A stretch of DNA of 64,000 nt from JALZCH01 sp036387135. Its GTDB lineage: Bacteria > Acidobacteriota > Blastocatellia > Pyrinomonadales > Pyrinomonadaceae. Below are positions 17,349 to 27,100 of this stretch, in pieces. The translations under genes and the position numbers were made by a program. The first letter of the stretch is position 1. Every line of letters begins with the position of its first letter. The notes under the pieces were generated by a model, which saw nothing but the letters and a program-made list of their open reading frames with translations, searched no databases and was not told where the DNA came from. The stretch spans positions 1 to 64,000 of the forward strand of contig DASVUH010000036.1 of assembly GCA_036387135.1 (NCBI GenBank), written 5' to 3'.

Positions 17349-18557
17349 TTGCGGGTAGCATTTTTTACAGATTCATATTTGGAAGTCAACGGCGTGGCGC
17401 TGACGAGCAAGCGGCTCGAAAATTTTGCTTTGCGCCGCGGCTATCCTTTTCTGACGGTTCACGCCGGAACGAAAACACAGATTACCAAAGAAGGCTCCGT
17501 CACGAGGCAGGAATTAAAACGCAGCCCGCTGGCAATTCCGATGGACGCCGGGTTAAAATATGATCCACTGTTCGAGCGGCATCACGCGCGCGCTAAAAAA
17601 CTCGTCGCCGAATTCAAACCCGACGTAATCCACATCACGGGCTTAAACGATGTCAGCATTTTAGGCGTTTATATCGCTTATAAAGCGTTTGACTACGAAA
17701 TTCCGGTCATCGCTTCGTGGCACACGAATCTTCACGAATTTGCCGCCACCCGTTTGCGTCAAACCTTTAGGTTTGTGCCGAAAAAACTGAGCGAGCCTCT
17801 GATAAATTTAGCCGAGCGCAAAATTTTCGACGGCGCGATGTTGTATTACAAAATGGGCAAAGTAATCTTAGCGCCGAATCAGGATTTGATTGACGCTTTG
17901 AAAAAAGGTACGCGGCGTTCGGCGCATTTGATGACGCGCGGAGTTGACACAGAGCTTTTCTCGCCGCAAAAACGGACAGTGAAAGACGGGGTTTTCCGGC
18001 TCGGTTTTGTCGGTAGACTTCAGCCCGAAAAAAACGTCCGGCTGCTCGTTGATTTGGAAAAAGAATTGATCAAAGCCGGAAAAACCGATTACGAATTTCT
18101 GATTGTCGGCGACGGAAATCAGCGCGGCTGGCTCGAACAAAATTTTGAAAGAGCGAAATTTACCGGCTTTATCAAAGGCGAACAGCTCGCCGAGGCTTAC
18201 GCCAATATGGACGCTTTCGTTTTTCCTTCGGAAACCGATGCTTTCGGAAACGTCGTGCAGGAAGCGTTTGCGTCAGGCGTTCCGGCAATTGTCGCCAACG
18301 TTGGCGGACCGAAATACATCGTCCGGCACGGCGAAACCGGTTATGCCGCCGACAATTTAAATGATTACGCCCGCTTCGCTTTGCAGTTAATGAACAAACC
18401 GGAATTGCAGCGGGAAATGAGCCGCGCGGCGCGCGAGTTTGCTCTGACGCGCTCCTGGGATTCGGTTTTTGAAAAGGTTTATCAGGCTTACGATGAGTGC
18501 CGGAATTATCGCCCGAAAACGGCGACTCCGAAAACTCGCGTCGCCTCTTTATCATGA
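17349..18557 (+). CDS. GT4-family glycosyltransferase
   Basis: A 402-residue GT-B fold glycosyltransferase. It begins with TTG at 17349 (MRVAFFTDSYLEVNGVA), the classical N-terminal strand and loop of the family. The donor half has GFVGRLQPEKNVRLLVDL, the FPSETDAFGNVVQEAFASGVPAI E-x7-E motif and a final helix. The acceptor half (IASWHTNLHEFAA) is of the type seen in GT4 enzymes that glycosylate lipids, such as SqdX-like and mannosyl transferases. Its stop overlaps the start of the next membrane-protein gene (ATGA), so the two are translationally coupled. Donor and acceptor are unknown; glycolipid synthesis is suggested by the neighbours. Confidence 0.9.
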   Translation: MRVAFFTDSYLEVNGVALTSKRLENFALRRGYPFLTVHAGTKTQITKEGSVTRQELKRSPLAIPMDAGLKYDPLFERHHARAKKLVAEFKPDVIHITGLNDVSILGVYIAYKAFDYEIPVIASWHTNLHEFAATRLRQTFRFVPKKLSEPLINLAERKIFDGAMLYYKMGKVILAPNQDLIDALKKGTRRSAHLMTRGVDTELFSPQKRTVKDGVFRLGFVGRLQPEKNVRLLVDLEKELIKAGKTDYEFLIVGDGNQRGWLEQNFERAKFTGFIKGEQLAEAYANMDAFVFPSETDAFGNVVQEAFASGVPAIVANVGGPKYIVRHGETGYAADNLNDYARFALQLMNKPELQREMSRAAREFALTRSWDSVFEKVYQAYDECRNYRPKTATPKTRVASLS

Positions 18558-19369
18558 AAGAAATAACGTTCGATACAAACCCGCCTATCGTGCAAACAAA
18601 CACAATCAGCGAGGCATTTGCGAGCGTCGGACGCGATCCGGCGCAGCTTTTTCGTCAATGGAATTATAAAGGCGCAGTTTTAAGCGGCACGATGCGCGCT
18701 CCCATCTTTTTCATCACTTATTTAATCGGCAGGGAAAGCCTTAAAATCGCGCTCGCCGCCGCTTTCGCGCAATTCGTTTTTCGCTTTTTCTTTGCCGGTT
18801 TGAGCAGCGCTTTGATTCAAAAATTTCGGCGCGTCGAACCGGCTTGGAAAGCTCTGCTCGCAGTAATGCTTTTGATTCCGGCAATCAGCCACATTTTTGA
18901 GTTTGCAGTGCAGTACGGTTTTGCTCATTTTACTCAAACCGGCGACCACACTGACGAAGCAATTTTACGTTCAATCAGTATTTCCATCGTTTCGGCGCTG
19001 TTCGGTTTGTTTGCGATGCGGCGCGACGTGATGATTGTCGGTGAAGAAGAAAGCAAATCAATTTGGAGCGATTTAAGCAGGCTGCCGAGATTAATTTTTA
19101 TTTTCGTCGGCTTCATTCCGATGGAAATCGCTAAAATGCTGCGTCGCGGAGCTTACTTGGCAGCCGCTTGCAGCGTTTTAGGATTCGGCGTTTTCGCGCA
19201 GATTCTCGGCTGGGCTGTAATCAGCAAGCCTTTTTGGACTTACAACAAAGGCAAATGGACGATTTTTTCGTTCTGGGGAATTGACGGAATGATTTTGCTT
19301 TTGCTGTGCCTGATTCCAGCGGCGCTTTATCTGAGAAGTACTGCGAAATCGCCCGAAGAAATTTCATAA
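18554..19369 (+). CDS. Multi-pass membrane protein of unknown function
   Basis: A 271-residue protein. The start at ATG 18554 overlaps the previous stop in ATGA. An N-terminal soluble part of about 45 residues (FRQWNYKGAVLSG) precedes five or six hydrophobic segments, including MLLIPAISHIFEFAVQYGFAH and GMILLLLCLIPAALYL. I do not recognise the family. Coupling to a GT4 glycosyltransferase upstream and another downstream (2-base gap) suggests a role in the same envelope pathway, for example as a membrane partner or transporter; that is only positional. Confidence 0.65.
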   Translation: MKEITFDTNPPIVQTNTISEAFASVGRDPAQLFRQWNYKGAVLSGTMRAPIFFITYLIGRESLKIALAAAFAQFVFRFFFAGLSSALIQKFRRVEPAWKALLAVMLLIPAISHIFEFAVQYGFAHFTQTGDHTDEAILRSISISIVSALFGLFAMRRDVMIVGEEESKSIWSDLSRLPRLIFIFVGFIPMEIAKMLRRGAYLAAACSVLGFGVFAQILGWAVISKPFWTYNKGKWTIFSFWGIDGMILLLLCLIPAALYLRSTAKSPEEIS

Positions 19370-19371
19370 AA

Positions 19372-20751
19372 GTGACGGATAAGCCTTTAAAATCAGTTCA
19401 CATCACGAATTATTACCACAAAAATTCCGGTGGCATCAGCAATTCGTACAATCGCCTGCTCGAGGCGGCGGAACGGCATAAAAGATATGTGCGTCTGATT
19501 GTTCCGGGCGAGACCGATGCGATAGAAGAAGTTAATCCTTACGCCAAAATTTATTACGTCGAAGCGCCGCAATCGCCGGTTTTCGACAAACGTTATCGAA
19601 TTTTGCTGCCCTGGAAAACTTATCTCAAAGACGATATGCCGATTCGCCGCATTCTTCTCGACGAAATGCCGGATATGATTGAGATTGCCGAAAAATATTC
19701 GCTTTCTCTGCTCGCCGGAATCATTCGGATGGGGCATTTTAAAAAGCTCGGTCGCCCGATGCTCGTTCACTTTTCGTGCGAGCGAATGGACGACAACATC
19801 CGCTCGTTTTTATCAAAAGGCAAGCTGGCAAATTGGTTCGCGCGGCGCGTAATGGGAAATTACAACTTTCCGATGTTCGATTTTCACATCGGAAACTCGC
19901 CCTACACGGCGCAGGAATTATTGGACGCGGTTTTGCCTGAAAAAAATCCGCGCCGCTCGGAATGGTTTTTCAATTTCTGCTGGCGTTATTTTCGCGCCGC
20001 ACGCACGCCGATTTCCGAACGGGTTTTTTCAAATCCGCGCGGCGTTGACAGCAAGCTCTACAATTTTGAGCGCAAAACTGCTGAAAACCGCCGCGAGCTG
20101 ATTGAGCTTTCCGGTTTTCCCGAAACGGCGACGGTTCTTTTGTACGCCGGGCGCATTTCGCCGGAAAAAAACGTGACGATGCTGCCGGAAGTGATGCGAA
20201 TTTTGAGCGGGGACAAAACGCGCGATTATCGTTTTTTGTTCGCGGGAGACGGACCGCAAGCCGAAGAATTGAAAAAAGAATTTGAGAGAATCGCGCCGGG
20301 CAGAGCTAAGTTTTCAGGACATTTGACCGACAAACAAAAGCTCGCAAATTTATACGCAAATGCAGATGCGTTTGTCCATCCGAATCCGCACGAGCCTTTC
20401 GGAATCGCGCCCCTCGAAGCGATGGCGTCGGGCGCTCCCGTAGTCGCGCCGAACTCCGGCGGTTTGCTTTCTTATGCTTCAAACGAAAACGCCTGGCTCG
20501 TCGCGCCTGAAGCAAAGGAATTTGCCGCCGCGATTCAAAACGTTTTTGCGGACGAAGCGCGCCGCGAGCATAAAGTTAAAAACGCTTTGAAAACGGCTCA
20601 CAATCACACCTGGGAAGCTTCGACCGCCCGCCTTTTCGCTTTGTACGATAAATTGTATGAAGATTTTTGCCGCCGCCGCGAACTTTACGTTTACGAAACC
20701 GAACCGAAAGAAATCAATTTCGCGCGCGAGCTTTTGACGGAAATAAGATAA
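19372..20751 (+). CDS. GT4-family glycosyltransferase
   Basis: A 459-residue protein starting with GTG at 19372, two bases after the preceding stop. It opens with KSVHITNYYHKNSGGISNSY, a typical first Rossmann half with the Gly-Gly loop. The C-terminal half has LLYAGRISPEKNVTMLPEVM, FAGDGPQAEEL and the E-x7-E box EPFGIAPLEAMASGAPVVAP, which binds the nucleotide sugar. It is unrelated in detail to the GT4 enzyme two genes upstream, so two successive sugar additions to one acceptor are plausible. The 3' neighbour, an ABC-type permease, starts 13 bases later. Confidence 0.9.
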   Translation: MTDKPLKSVHITNYYHKNSGGISNSYNRLLEAAERHKRYVRLIVPGETDAIEEVNPYAKIYYVEAPQSPVFDKRYRILLPWKTYLKDDMPIRRILLDEMPDMIEIAEKYSLSLLAGIIRMGHFKKLGRPMLVHFSCERMDDNIRSFLSKGKLANWFARRVMGNYNFPMFDFHIGNSPYTAQELLDAVLPEKNPRRSEWFFNFCWRYFRAARTPISERVFSNPRGVDSKLYNFERKTAENRRELIELSGFPETATVLLYAGRISPEKNVTMLPEVMRILSGDKTRDYRFLFAGDGPQAEELKKEFERIAPGRAKFSGHLTDKQKLANLYANADAFVHPNPHEPFGIAPLEAMASGAPVVAPNSGGLLSYASNENAWLVAPEAKEFAAAIQNVFADEARREHKVKNALKTAHNHTWEASTARLFALYDKLYEDFCRRRELYVYETEPKEINFARELLTEIR

Positions 20752-20763
20752 AATTTAGAAGCA

Positions 20764-21861
20764 ATGAATGAGCTGGTGCTGGCAAACTTGCGGACTCGTC
20801 CGTTTAGAACATTTATCGCGGTCGTCGGCGTCGCTTTGGGCGTTGTGCTGGTGATTTTGTTCACCGGGCTGGCGCGCGGAATGTCGAACGATATGGCAAA
20901 GCGCGCGTCGAATTGGAAAGCCGAAATCGTTTTTACGCGCCCCGGAGCGTTTGAAACGTCGAGTTCAAACGCAAACGTCAACACGAGATATGTCGAACGG
21001 CTGGTAGAAATTGAAGGCGTCGAATCGGCTGTTCCGATTATTCGATATTTCGTCGCCGGAACGGGCAGCTTCGGTTTGAGACAAATTGACGGCGTTGATT
21101 GGGACGGCTACGCACGAATGAACGAAATGAAAATTGTGCGCGGGCGCGCCGCTGTCGCAAACGACGAAGTAATTTTGGACGAGCGCGAATCACGTGATTT
21201 AAATGTTGATGTCGGCGGCGCGATTAATTTATTCGGCAACAAATCTTATAAAATCGTCGGCGTTTTCGCACCGCCGTCGGGCGCGCGAACAAAAATGTCG
21301 CTCGCCGCTTTGCAGGACATTTTGCAGGCACCGGGCAAATGCTCTTATATTCTGGTCAAAATCAAAGAGGGCGTTTCAGCCGAAACCGTCGCCGCCAGAA
21401 TCAACGAAGAATTGCCGGGAAATAAAATAAATCTGACGCAGGATTTGATCGTTGACGCCGAGCAGCGTTTCCCCGCGCTCAAAAACTTTTTGCGGACGCT
21501 GGTCGGTTTGGGCGCATTCGTGTCGTTTATTTTCGTACTGCTTTCGATGTACACGACCGTTACGGAGCGCCGGCGCGAGATCGGAATTTTAAAATCTCTC
21601 GGCGCGTCGCAGATGTTTATCGTCGGGACAATCGAGTTTGAGGCTTTGCTGATCGGCATTTTAGGGGCAATCGCCGGATTTGCGGTCGCCTTTGCCGCCG
21701 CGTTTTTGATTCAAAACGTTTTCAATCTGGCATTTGAATACAACACCGGCTGGATGCTGACGGCAATCGCTCTGGCAATCGTCGGCAGCCTCGGCGGCGC
21801 GCTTTATCCGGCATGGCGCGCGTCGAGTCTCGATGTGGTACAAGTTTTAACAAATGAGTAA
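20764..21861 (+). CDS. MacB/FtsX-type ABC transporter permease
   Basis: A 365-residue permease with the standard layout: first span at residues 17-40 (FIAVVGVALGVVLVILFTGLA), a large periplasmic MacB_PCD-like domain, then three C-terminal spans containing the FtsX signature (TVTERRREIGILKSLGASQMF). Such permeases work in lipoprotein release, peptide or drug efflux, or mechanotransmission, and need a separate ATPase, which is not in this window. It is probably the last gene of the glycosyltransferase run, followed by a palindrome. Confidence 0.88.
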   Translation: MNELVLANLRTRPFRTFIAVVGVALGVVLVILFTGLARGMSNDMAKRASNWKAEIVFTRPGAFETSSSNANVNTRYVERLVEIEGVESAVPIIRYFVAGTGSFGLRQIDGVDWDGYARMNEMKIVRGRAAVANDEVILDERESRDLNVDVGGAINLFGNKSYKIVGVFAPPSGARTKMSLAALQDILQAPGKCSYILVKIKEGVSAETVAARINEELPGNKINLTQDLIVDAEQRFPALKNFLRTLVGLGAFVSFIFVLLSMYTTVTERRREIGILKSLGASQMFIVGTIEFEALLIGILGAIAGFAVAFAAAFLIQNVFNLAFEYNTGWMLTAIALAIVGSLGGALYPAWRASSLDVVQVLTNE

Positions 21862-21866
21862 ACAAA

Positions 21867-21951
21867 TAAGTAATAAGTAATAAGTAATCAGTAATAAGTT
21901 AAAAAGCCGCTTACTTATTACTAATTACTGATTACTTATTACTTATTACTA
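21867..21951. repeat. Intergenic palindrome of AAGTAAT heptamers
   Basis: Left arm: AAGTAAT repeated with a 7-base period (one unit TCAGTAA). Right arm: the inverse ATTACTT/GATTACT units. The whole gap between the permease gene and btaA is made of it, and the btaA ATG follows within seven bases. Confidence 0.85.
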
Positions 21952-21957
21952 CAAAGA

Positions 21958-23148
21958 ATGAGTCAGGATTTATTGCTCGACGCGGTGCAGAACAAACCGG
22001 CGTCGAGCCGGCAGGGAATTTTACAGAAACTTTTCGCGGTTTATTTTGACGGTTTGGTTTATAACCAGATTTGGGAAGACCCGCGCGTTGACTTGCAGGC
22101 TTTAAAATTGGACGGCAATTCGCGCGTTTTATCAATCGCTTCGGGCGGCTGCAACGCTTTGAATTATTTGACTGCCGAGCCGGAATCCGTGACGGCGGTT
22201 GATTTAAATCCGAATCATCTTTATCTGACTAGATTAAAAATCGCCGCGCTGCGACATTTGCCCGATTACGAATCGTTTTTCGATTTTTTCGGGCGCGCCA
22301 ATGTCAAAAGCAACGTTGCGAATTATCACAAATATCTTGCGCCGAAGCTCGATGAAGGCACGCGCACGTTTTGGGATAATCGAATCAATTATTTCGCCAA
22401 AGGTTTTTACAATTACGCCCGCAACGGTTATTTTCTCCGGTTTTTTCACCGCTTTGCCAAAACAATCGGCTGTAACCCGAACGATTTGACGAAAGCGACG
22501 ACGCTCGCGGAACAGGAACAGTTTTTCGAGAAAAACGTCGCTCCGTTTTTCGACAATTTCTTAATTAAAATCCTGAGCAAAACGCCGATTACGGTTTTCG
22601 GTCTCGGAATTCCGCCGCAGCAATTTGAAGAATTAAAACGCGACGCCGAGAACGGAATTATTGAATTAATGCGCGAGCGTGTGCGACGACTTTGCGCCGG
22701 TTTTCCGATTCAGGACAATTATTTCGCGTGGCAGGCGTTTACGCGCCATTATGATACTGAAAACCGCGTGGCGATTCCCGATTATTTAAAAGAAGAAAAT
22801 TATTCGCTTTTAAAAGAAAATTCCCCGCGCCTGCGCGCCGAAATCGCTTCGATAATTGATTTTATCAAAGAACAGCCCGTCGGCGCTTTCAATCGTTTCG
22901 TCTTTTTGGACGCGCAGGATTGGATGAACCCGGAAACTTTGACCGATTTGTGGACGGCGATTTCCGCGCGCGGCGAAAACACGCGGATTATTTTTAGAAC
23001 TGCGGGCGCGGATTCTCCGCTCGAAACCGCTCTGCCCGCTGATTTACGCGCCAAATTCTATTACGAAAAAGAATTTTCTCAGGAATTATTCAAACAAGAC
23101 CGCGCGGCAATTTACGGCGGATTTCACTTGTATATTTTGAAAGATTAA
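21958..23148 (+). CDS. btaA: S-adenosylmethionine:diacylglycerol 3-amino-3-carboxypropyl transferase (BtaA)
   Basis: A 396-residue DUF3419/BtaA-family protein. It transfers the aminocarboxypropyl group of SAM to diacylglycerol, the first step in making the betaine lipid DGTS. The family opening VYNQIWEDPRVDLQALKL (residues about 35-52) is followed by a SAM-binding fold: VLSIASGGCNALNYL and VTAVDLNPNHLYLTRLKI. The C-terminal part carries FVFLDAQDWM and RIIFRTAGADSPLE. Length matches known BtaA (about 400). The second-step methyltransferase gene follows after a palindrome, which supports the assignment. Confidence 0.88.
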   Translation: MSQDLLLDAVQNKPASSRQGILQKLFAVYFDGLVYNQIWEDPRVDLQALKLDGNSRVLSIASGGCNALNYLTAEPESVTAVDLNPNHLYLTRLKIAALRHLPDYESFFDFFGRANVKSNVANYHKYLAPKLDEGTRTFWDNRINYFAKGFYNYARNGYFLRFFHRFAKTIGCNPNDLTKATTLAEQEQFFEKNVAPFFDNFLIKILSKTPITVFGLGIPPQQFEELKRDAENGIIELMRERVRRLCAGFPIQDNYFAWQAFTRHYDTENRVAIPDYLKEENYSLLKENSPRLRAEIASIIDFIKEQPVGAFNRFVFLDAQDWMNPETLTDLWTAISARGENTRIIFRTAGADSPLETALPADLRAKFYYEKEFSQELFKQDRAAIYGGFHLYILKD

Positions 23149-23152
23149 TTTG

Positions 23153-23260
23153 AACCGCCGAGACGCAGAGACGCCGAGTTAAGAAAAAGAGATAGAAGTT
23201 TATCGTCTCAATTCTTTTTAACTTATTTTTATCTCAACGTCTCTGCGTCTCTGCGGTGAA
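23153..23260. repeat. Intergenic palindrome, GACGCAGAGACGC type
   Basis: Arms ACCGCCGAGACGCAGAGACG and its inverse (right arm ends at 23260) surround an AT-rich spacer. The same unit occurs at 45453-45539 and, split by an insertion, at 51141-52250. Confidence 0.85.
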
Positions 23261-23271
23261 TATTTAGTTTG

Positions 23272-23922
23272 ATGGGCGATGCCAAAGTCGCAATGGACAG
23301 AATGTACCGTTATCAGCGGCACATTTATGATTTGACCAGAAAATTTTATCTTTTGGGGCGCGACCGTCTGCTCGAAGAAATGGACGTTCAGGCGGGCGAC
23401 GCCGTTTTGGAAGTCGGCTGCGGGACGGGAAGAAATTTGATCGTTCTGGCGGAAAAATATCCGGCGGCGCGGTTTTACGGTCTGGACGCGGCGCAAGTTA
23501 TGCTCGACACGGCGCAAACGAAAATTGACGCCAAAGATTTAACCGAAAACATCACTCTGTGGCGTGAACTGGCGGAAGATTTGGACTACCGCAAAACTTT
23601 TAATCTCGACGAGCCTTTCGACGCGATTTTCTTTTCCTATTCAATCACGATGATTCCGACGTGGCGCGAGGCTCTTAAAGCCGCGCTCGATAATCTCAAA
23701 GCCGGGCGCTCGATTTATATCGTGGATTTTTGGGATCAAAAAGATTTGCCCCCCTGGTTTCAGACGATTTTAAAAAACTGGCTCAAACAGTTTCACGTCC
23801 AATTCTGGGGCGATTTAATGCCGCATTTGGAAAACCTCGAACGGCAGGGCTTGGGCAAGCTTACGGTCAAATCCATCGCCCGCCGCTACGCTTTTCTCGC
23901 CGAATTTGAAAAGACAAAATAA
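23272..23922 (+). CDS. btaB: Diacylglycerylhomoserine N-methyltransferase (BtaB-like)
   Basis: A 216-residue class I SAM methyltransferase starting at ATG 23272. Motif I is AVLEVGCGTGRNLIVL, motif II FYGLDAAQVML. The N-terminal MDRMYRYQRHIYDLTRKFYL is typical of BtaB and of related small-lipid methyltransferases, and a late segment IYIVDFWDQKDLPPWF fits the family. It would add three methyl groups to the homoserine headgroup made by BtaA, giving DGTS. Alone the call would be only methyltransferase; adjacency to btaA makes BtaB the best reading. Confidence 0.82.
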   Translation: MGDAKVAMDRMYRYQRHIYDLTRKFYLLGRDRLLEEMDVQAGDAVLEVGCGTGRNLIVLAEKYPAARFYGLDAAQVMLDTAQTKIDAKDLTENITLWRELAEDLDYRKTFNLDEPFDAIFFSYSITMIPTWREALKAALDNLKAGRSIYIVDFWDQKDLPPWFQTILKNWLKQFHVQFWGDLMPHLENLERQGLGKLTVKSIARRYAFLAEFEKTK

Positions 23923-24139
23923 TCTTTCCGTAAAACATCTTCGTTGGGCTTGATTGAATTTTATCCAATTTTTTGGAAAAAAAGGTTTTTTCTAAATAAC
24001 AGGCTCAATTCATATCCTAGTAATAACAATATAATTGCTGAATTTGTTTAAAGGGAACAGCTTTTGCCTGTGCTCAAGTGCAGCTTGTTTCTATTTTCTC
24101 CAACCCAAATTTAGTCTGAACAAGGAAGGAATACACTTT

Positions 24140-27100
24140 ATGAGACGAAGATTACAAATTCTGCTGATTACCGTTCTATTTCTGAGCAGCTCGGTTTTTG
24201 CTCAAACATCTACAGCTTCAATTTCAGGCGTTGTAGTTGACGAAAAAGAATCGGTAATTCCGAACGCCACCGTCACGGTGCGCAACATCGATACGGGATT
24301 TACCAGAACACTTCAAACTGATGGCGAAGGTCGCTATCAATTTATCAATCTGCCAACGGGTGCCTACGAAGTCACGGTCGAAGCGGCGAGTTTCTCGAAA
24401 TACGTCCAATCGGGAATTACGCTCGCGGTTAATCAAAACGGCGTGGTTGACGTTGGCTTGAAAGCGGGCGGCGTTCAGGAAGTCGTCACCGTCACGGAAA
24501 ATGCCGCCGTATTGAATACGACGACGGCTGAAGTCAGCACTCGTTTTGACGAACGCCGCTTGGCGGAACTCCCGATTGCGGCAAACCGCAACGTTTATAA
24601 CGTTTTGTTGTCTGTTCCCGGTATCAGTCAGCTCAGTTCGGGACAAACCAGTTTCGCCCAAGGTATTAGCTTTTCGTCAAACGGCGGTCGCCTGCGGTCG
24701 AACAATTTTATGATTGACGGGCAGGACATCAACGATCCGAGTTTGTCAGGCGGACAAATCGCCATCAACAACCCGGACGCAATCGGCGAAGTTCGCATTA
24801 TCACCAATCAATTTTTAGCCGAATATGGGCGCAATTCCGGCGCGGTTGTCAATTTTATCGGCAAATCCGGCACAAACCAATATCACGGCTCGGCTTTTAT
24901 CTTTCACAACAACGAACGGCTCAACGCTTGCAGCAATCTCGACAAACAAGCCGGTTTTTGTTACGACCCGAAATCCGGAAATCCGGCACCGACTGATCCG
25001 GCGAAACGACGCGCTCCGACGAGAAAAGAAAATCAATTCGGTTTCACTTTCGGCGGACCGCTCACTTTTCTGGCTTTCGGCGAAGGCGGTCCGTCTGTTT
25101 GGAAAGGAAAAGACCGGACATTTTTCTTTGGCGATTACCAACGCTGGACTGATCGTCAGCTAGGCTCTGGCTTTACGATTAACGGCGCGCCGACCGCAGC
25201 CGGTCGCGCCGTGCTTCAACAATTCGCCAATCGCCCGCAAGTCGCGGCGTTGCTGCAATATTTACCCGCCGGAACGCCAAACGGGCAAACCACAAACTTT
25301 ATCCTTAACGGGCAAACTTTTACAGTGCCGCTCGGCGACGTTACCGGATCATCCTCGTTCAAATTCGATTCCGATCAAGGCTCAATCAGAATTGACCACC
25401 GCTTTAACGACAATAATTTGCTGTACGGACGCTACCGTTTTGATTCCAACGAATCTGCCGGTGGAGGACAGGTGACACCGCCCGGACTGACAACCGTCGT
25501 CCCAACCAAGACAAAAGCGGCGACGCTCGTGCTGAATAGCGTTTTGTCGAGCAAAATATCCAACGAAGCGCGCCTCGCCTGGTCGCGGTTCGATTCGGTG
25601 ACAACGGCTGCCGATCCGTCTTCCGAGGCGATTCCTTCGATTGAGATTTCCGATTTAGGGTTGGTAGGCTTTAACGCCGCCGCGAGCCGCACGGCAATCG
25701 GTTTAGCGGTTAATTTGCCGCAGTTTCGGATCAACGACACTTACCAGATTACGGACGCTCTTTCATACACGACAGGTAATCACAATTTGAAATTCGGCGT
25801 TGATTTACGCCGTCTGGACGTAAAGAGCTTTTTCGTGCCGACCACGCGCGGACGCCTCGCTTACAACACGCTGACGAACTTCGTACTTGACCAAGCAACG
25901 ACGGCAACCATCAACGCTCCGCTCCGAGGCGGCGATATTATCAATTTTTACCGCTGGCACGAGTTTTTCACTTATGCTCAGGATCAGTGGCGCATCACTC
26001 CGAATTTCACTCTGACGCTCGGGCTTCGCTACGAATATCCCGGCGATTCTTTCAGCTATTTGAAGGAAACCAACGAGCGCATTCTCGCCGCAAACGGCAA
26101 CAACCCGGCTTTTGCCCTCACACCGAGACCAGGAGTTGATAAAAACAACTTTATGCCGCGCATCGGTTTTAACTGGAATCCGCGAACAAGCGATGGCGGA
26201 ATTCTCGGCTTTATCACGGGCGGCGACAAATTGGTTTTGCGAGGCGGCTATTCGCGCACGTACGATGCCAACTATATCAACCTGAACTTAAACGTCGCCG
26301 GCGGGTTTCCGTATTTGTATTCAGCCACTTTTGCTACTTCCATTCCCGGAAACCCGCCGCTTGTCCCGAATGCGTTTACCAGCATCCGAGATTTTACCGT
26401 GCCGACCACCATTACTGGCGCCAATCTCTTGACTCGAACCGTTGTGGCAGAAGATTTCCGCGCTCCGTCAACCGATCAATTTTCGTTTGAAGTCCAGCGC
26501 GAATTAAACGCCGACACAGTAGTTACGGTCGGTTATGTCGGAACGCAGGGAAGAGGATTGTTCCAGACAATTGACGGCAATCCGCGCACGCGCTGTGCCA
26601 CGCCTCCATGCCCGCGCGTTGACCCGACGCGCGGAGTTATTCGCCTGCGCGCCAATCAAGCCGAATCGAGCTACAACGCGCTGCAAGCTACTCTGACGAA
26701 ACGCTTGAGCAATAATTTCAGCGCCGGATTGAACTATACCTGGAGCACATTTATTGATACGGCGTCGGAAACCTTTAATCCGTCAAACGCAGAAGTAGCG
26801 GTGGCTCAGGATTCATTTAATCTGGAAGGCGACCGTGCGCGTTCGAGCTTTGACCGACCGCATCGTTTTTCCGGCAATGTCGTTTACGAGTTGCCGTTCT
26901 TCCAGGAACAAAGAAGTGCGTTGGGCAGAATTCTCGGCGGTTTCCAGGTTAACTCATTCTTTACCCTTCAAAGCGGCGCGCCATTTACGCCTCTTAACGG
27001 AGCTGATCCGGCTGGCGCTTTAGCGGGAATTGACGGTCTGGTCGGAAATGCAATACGTCCGAATGTCCTGACTAATCTGGACGTTTCGAGAATGAGTACG

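Noticed and set aside
21867..21951. Regular 7-base repeats resembling a CRISPR array
   Set aside because: The units are too short, have no spacers and form one inverted pair; no cas gene is present.
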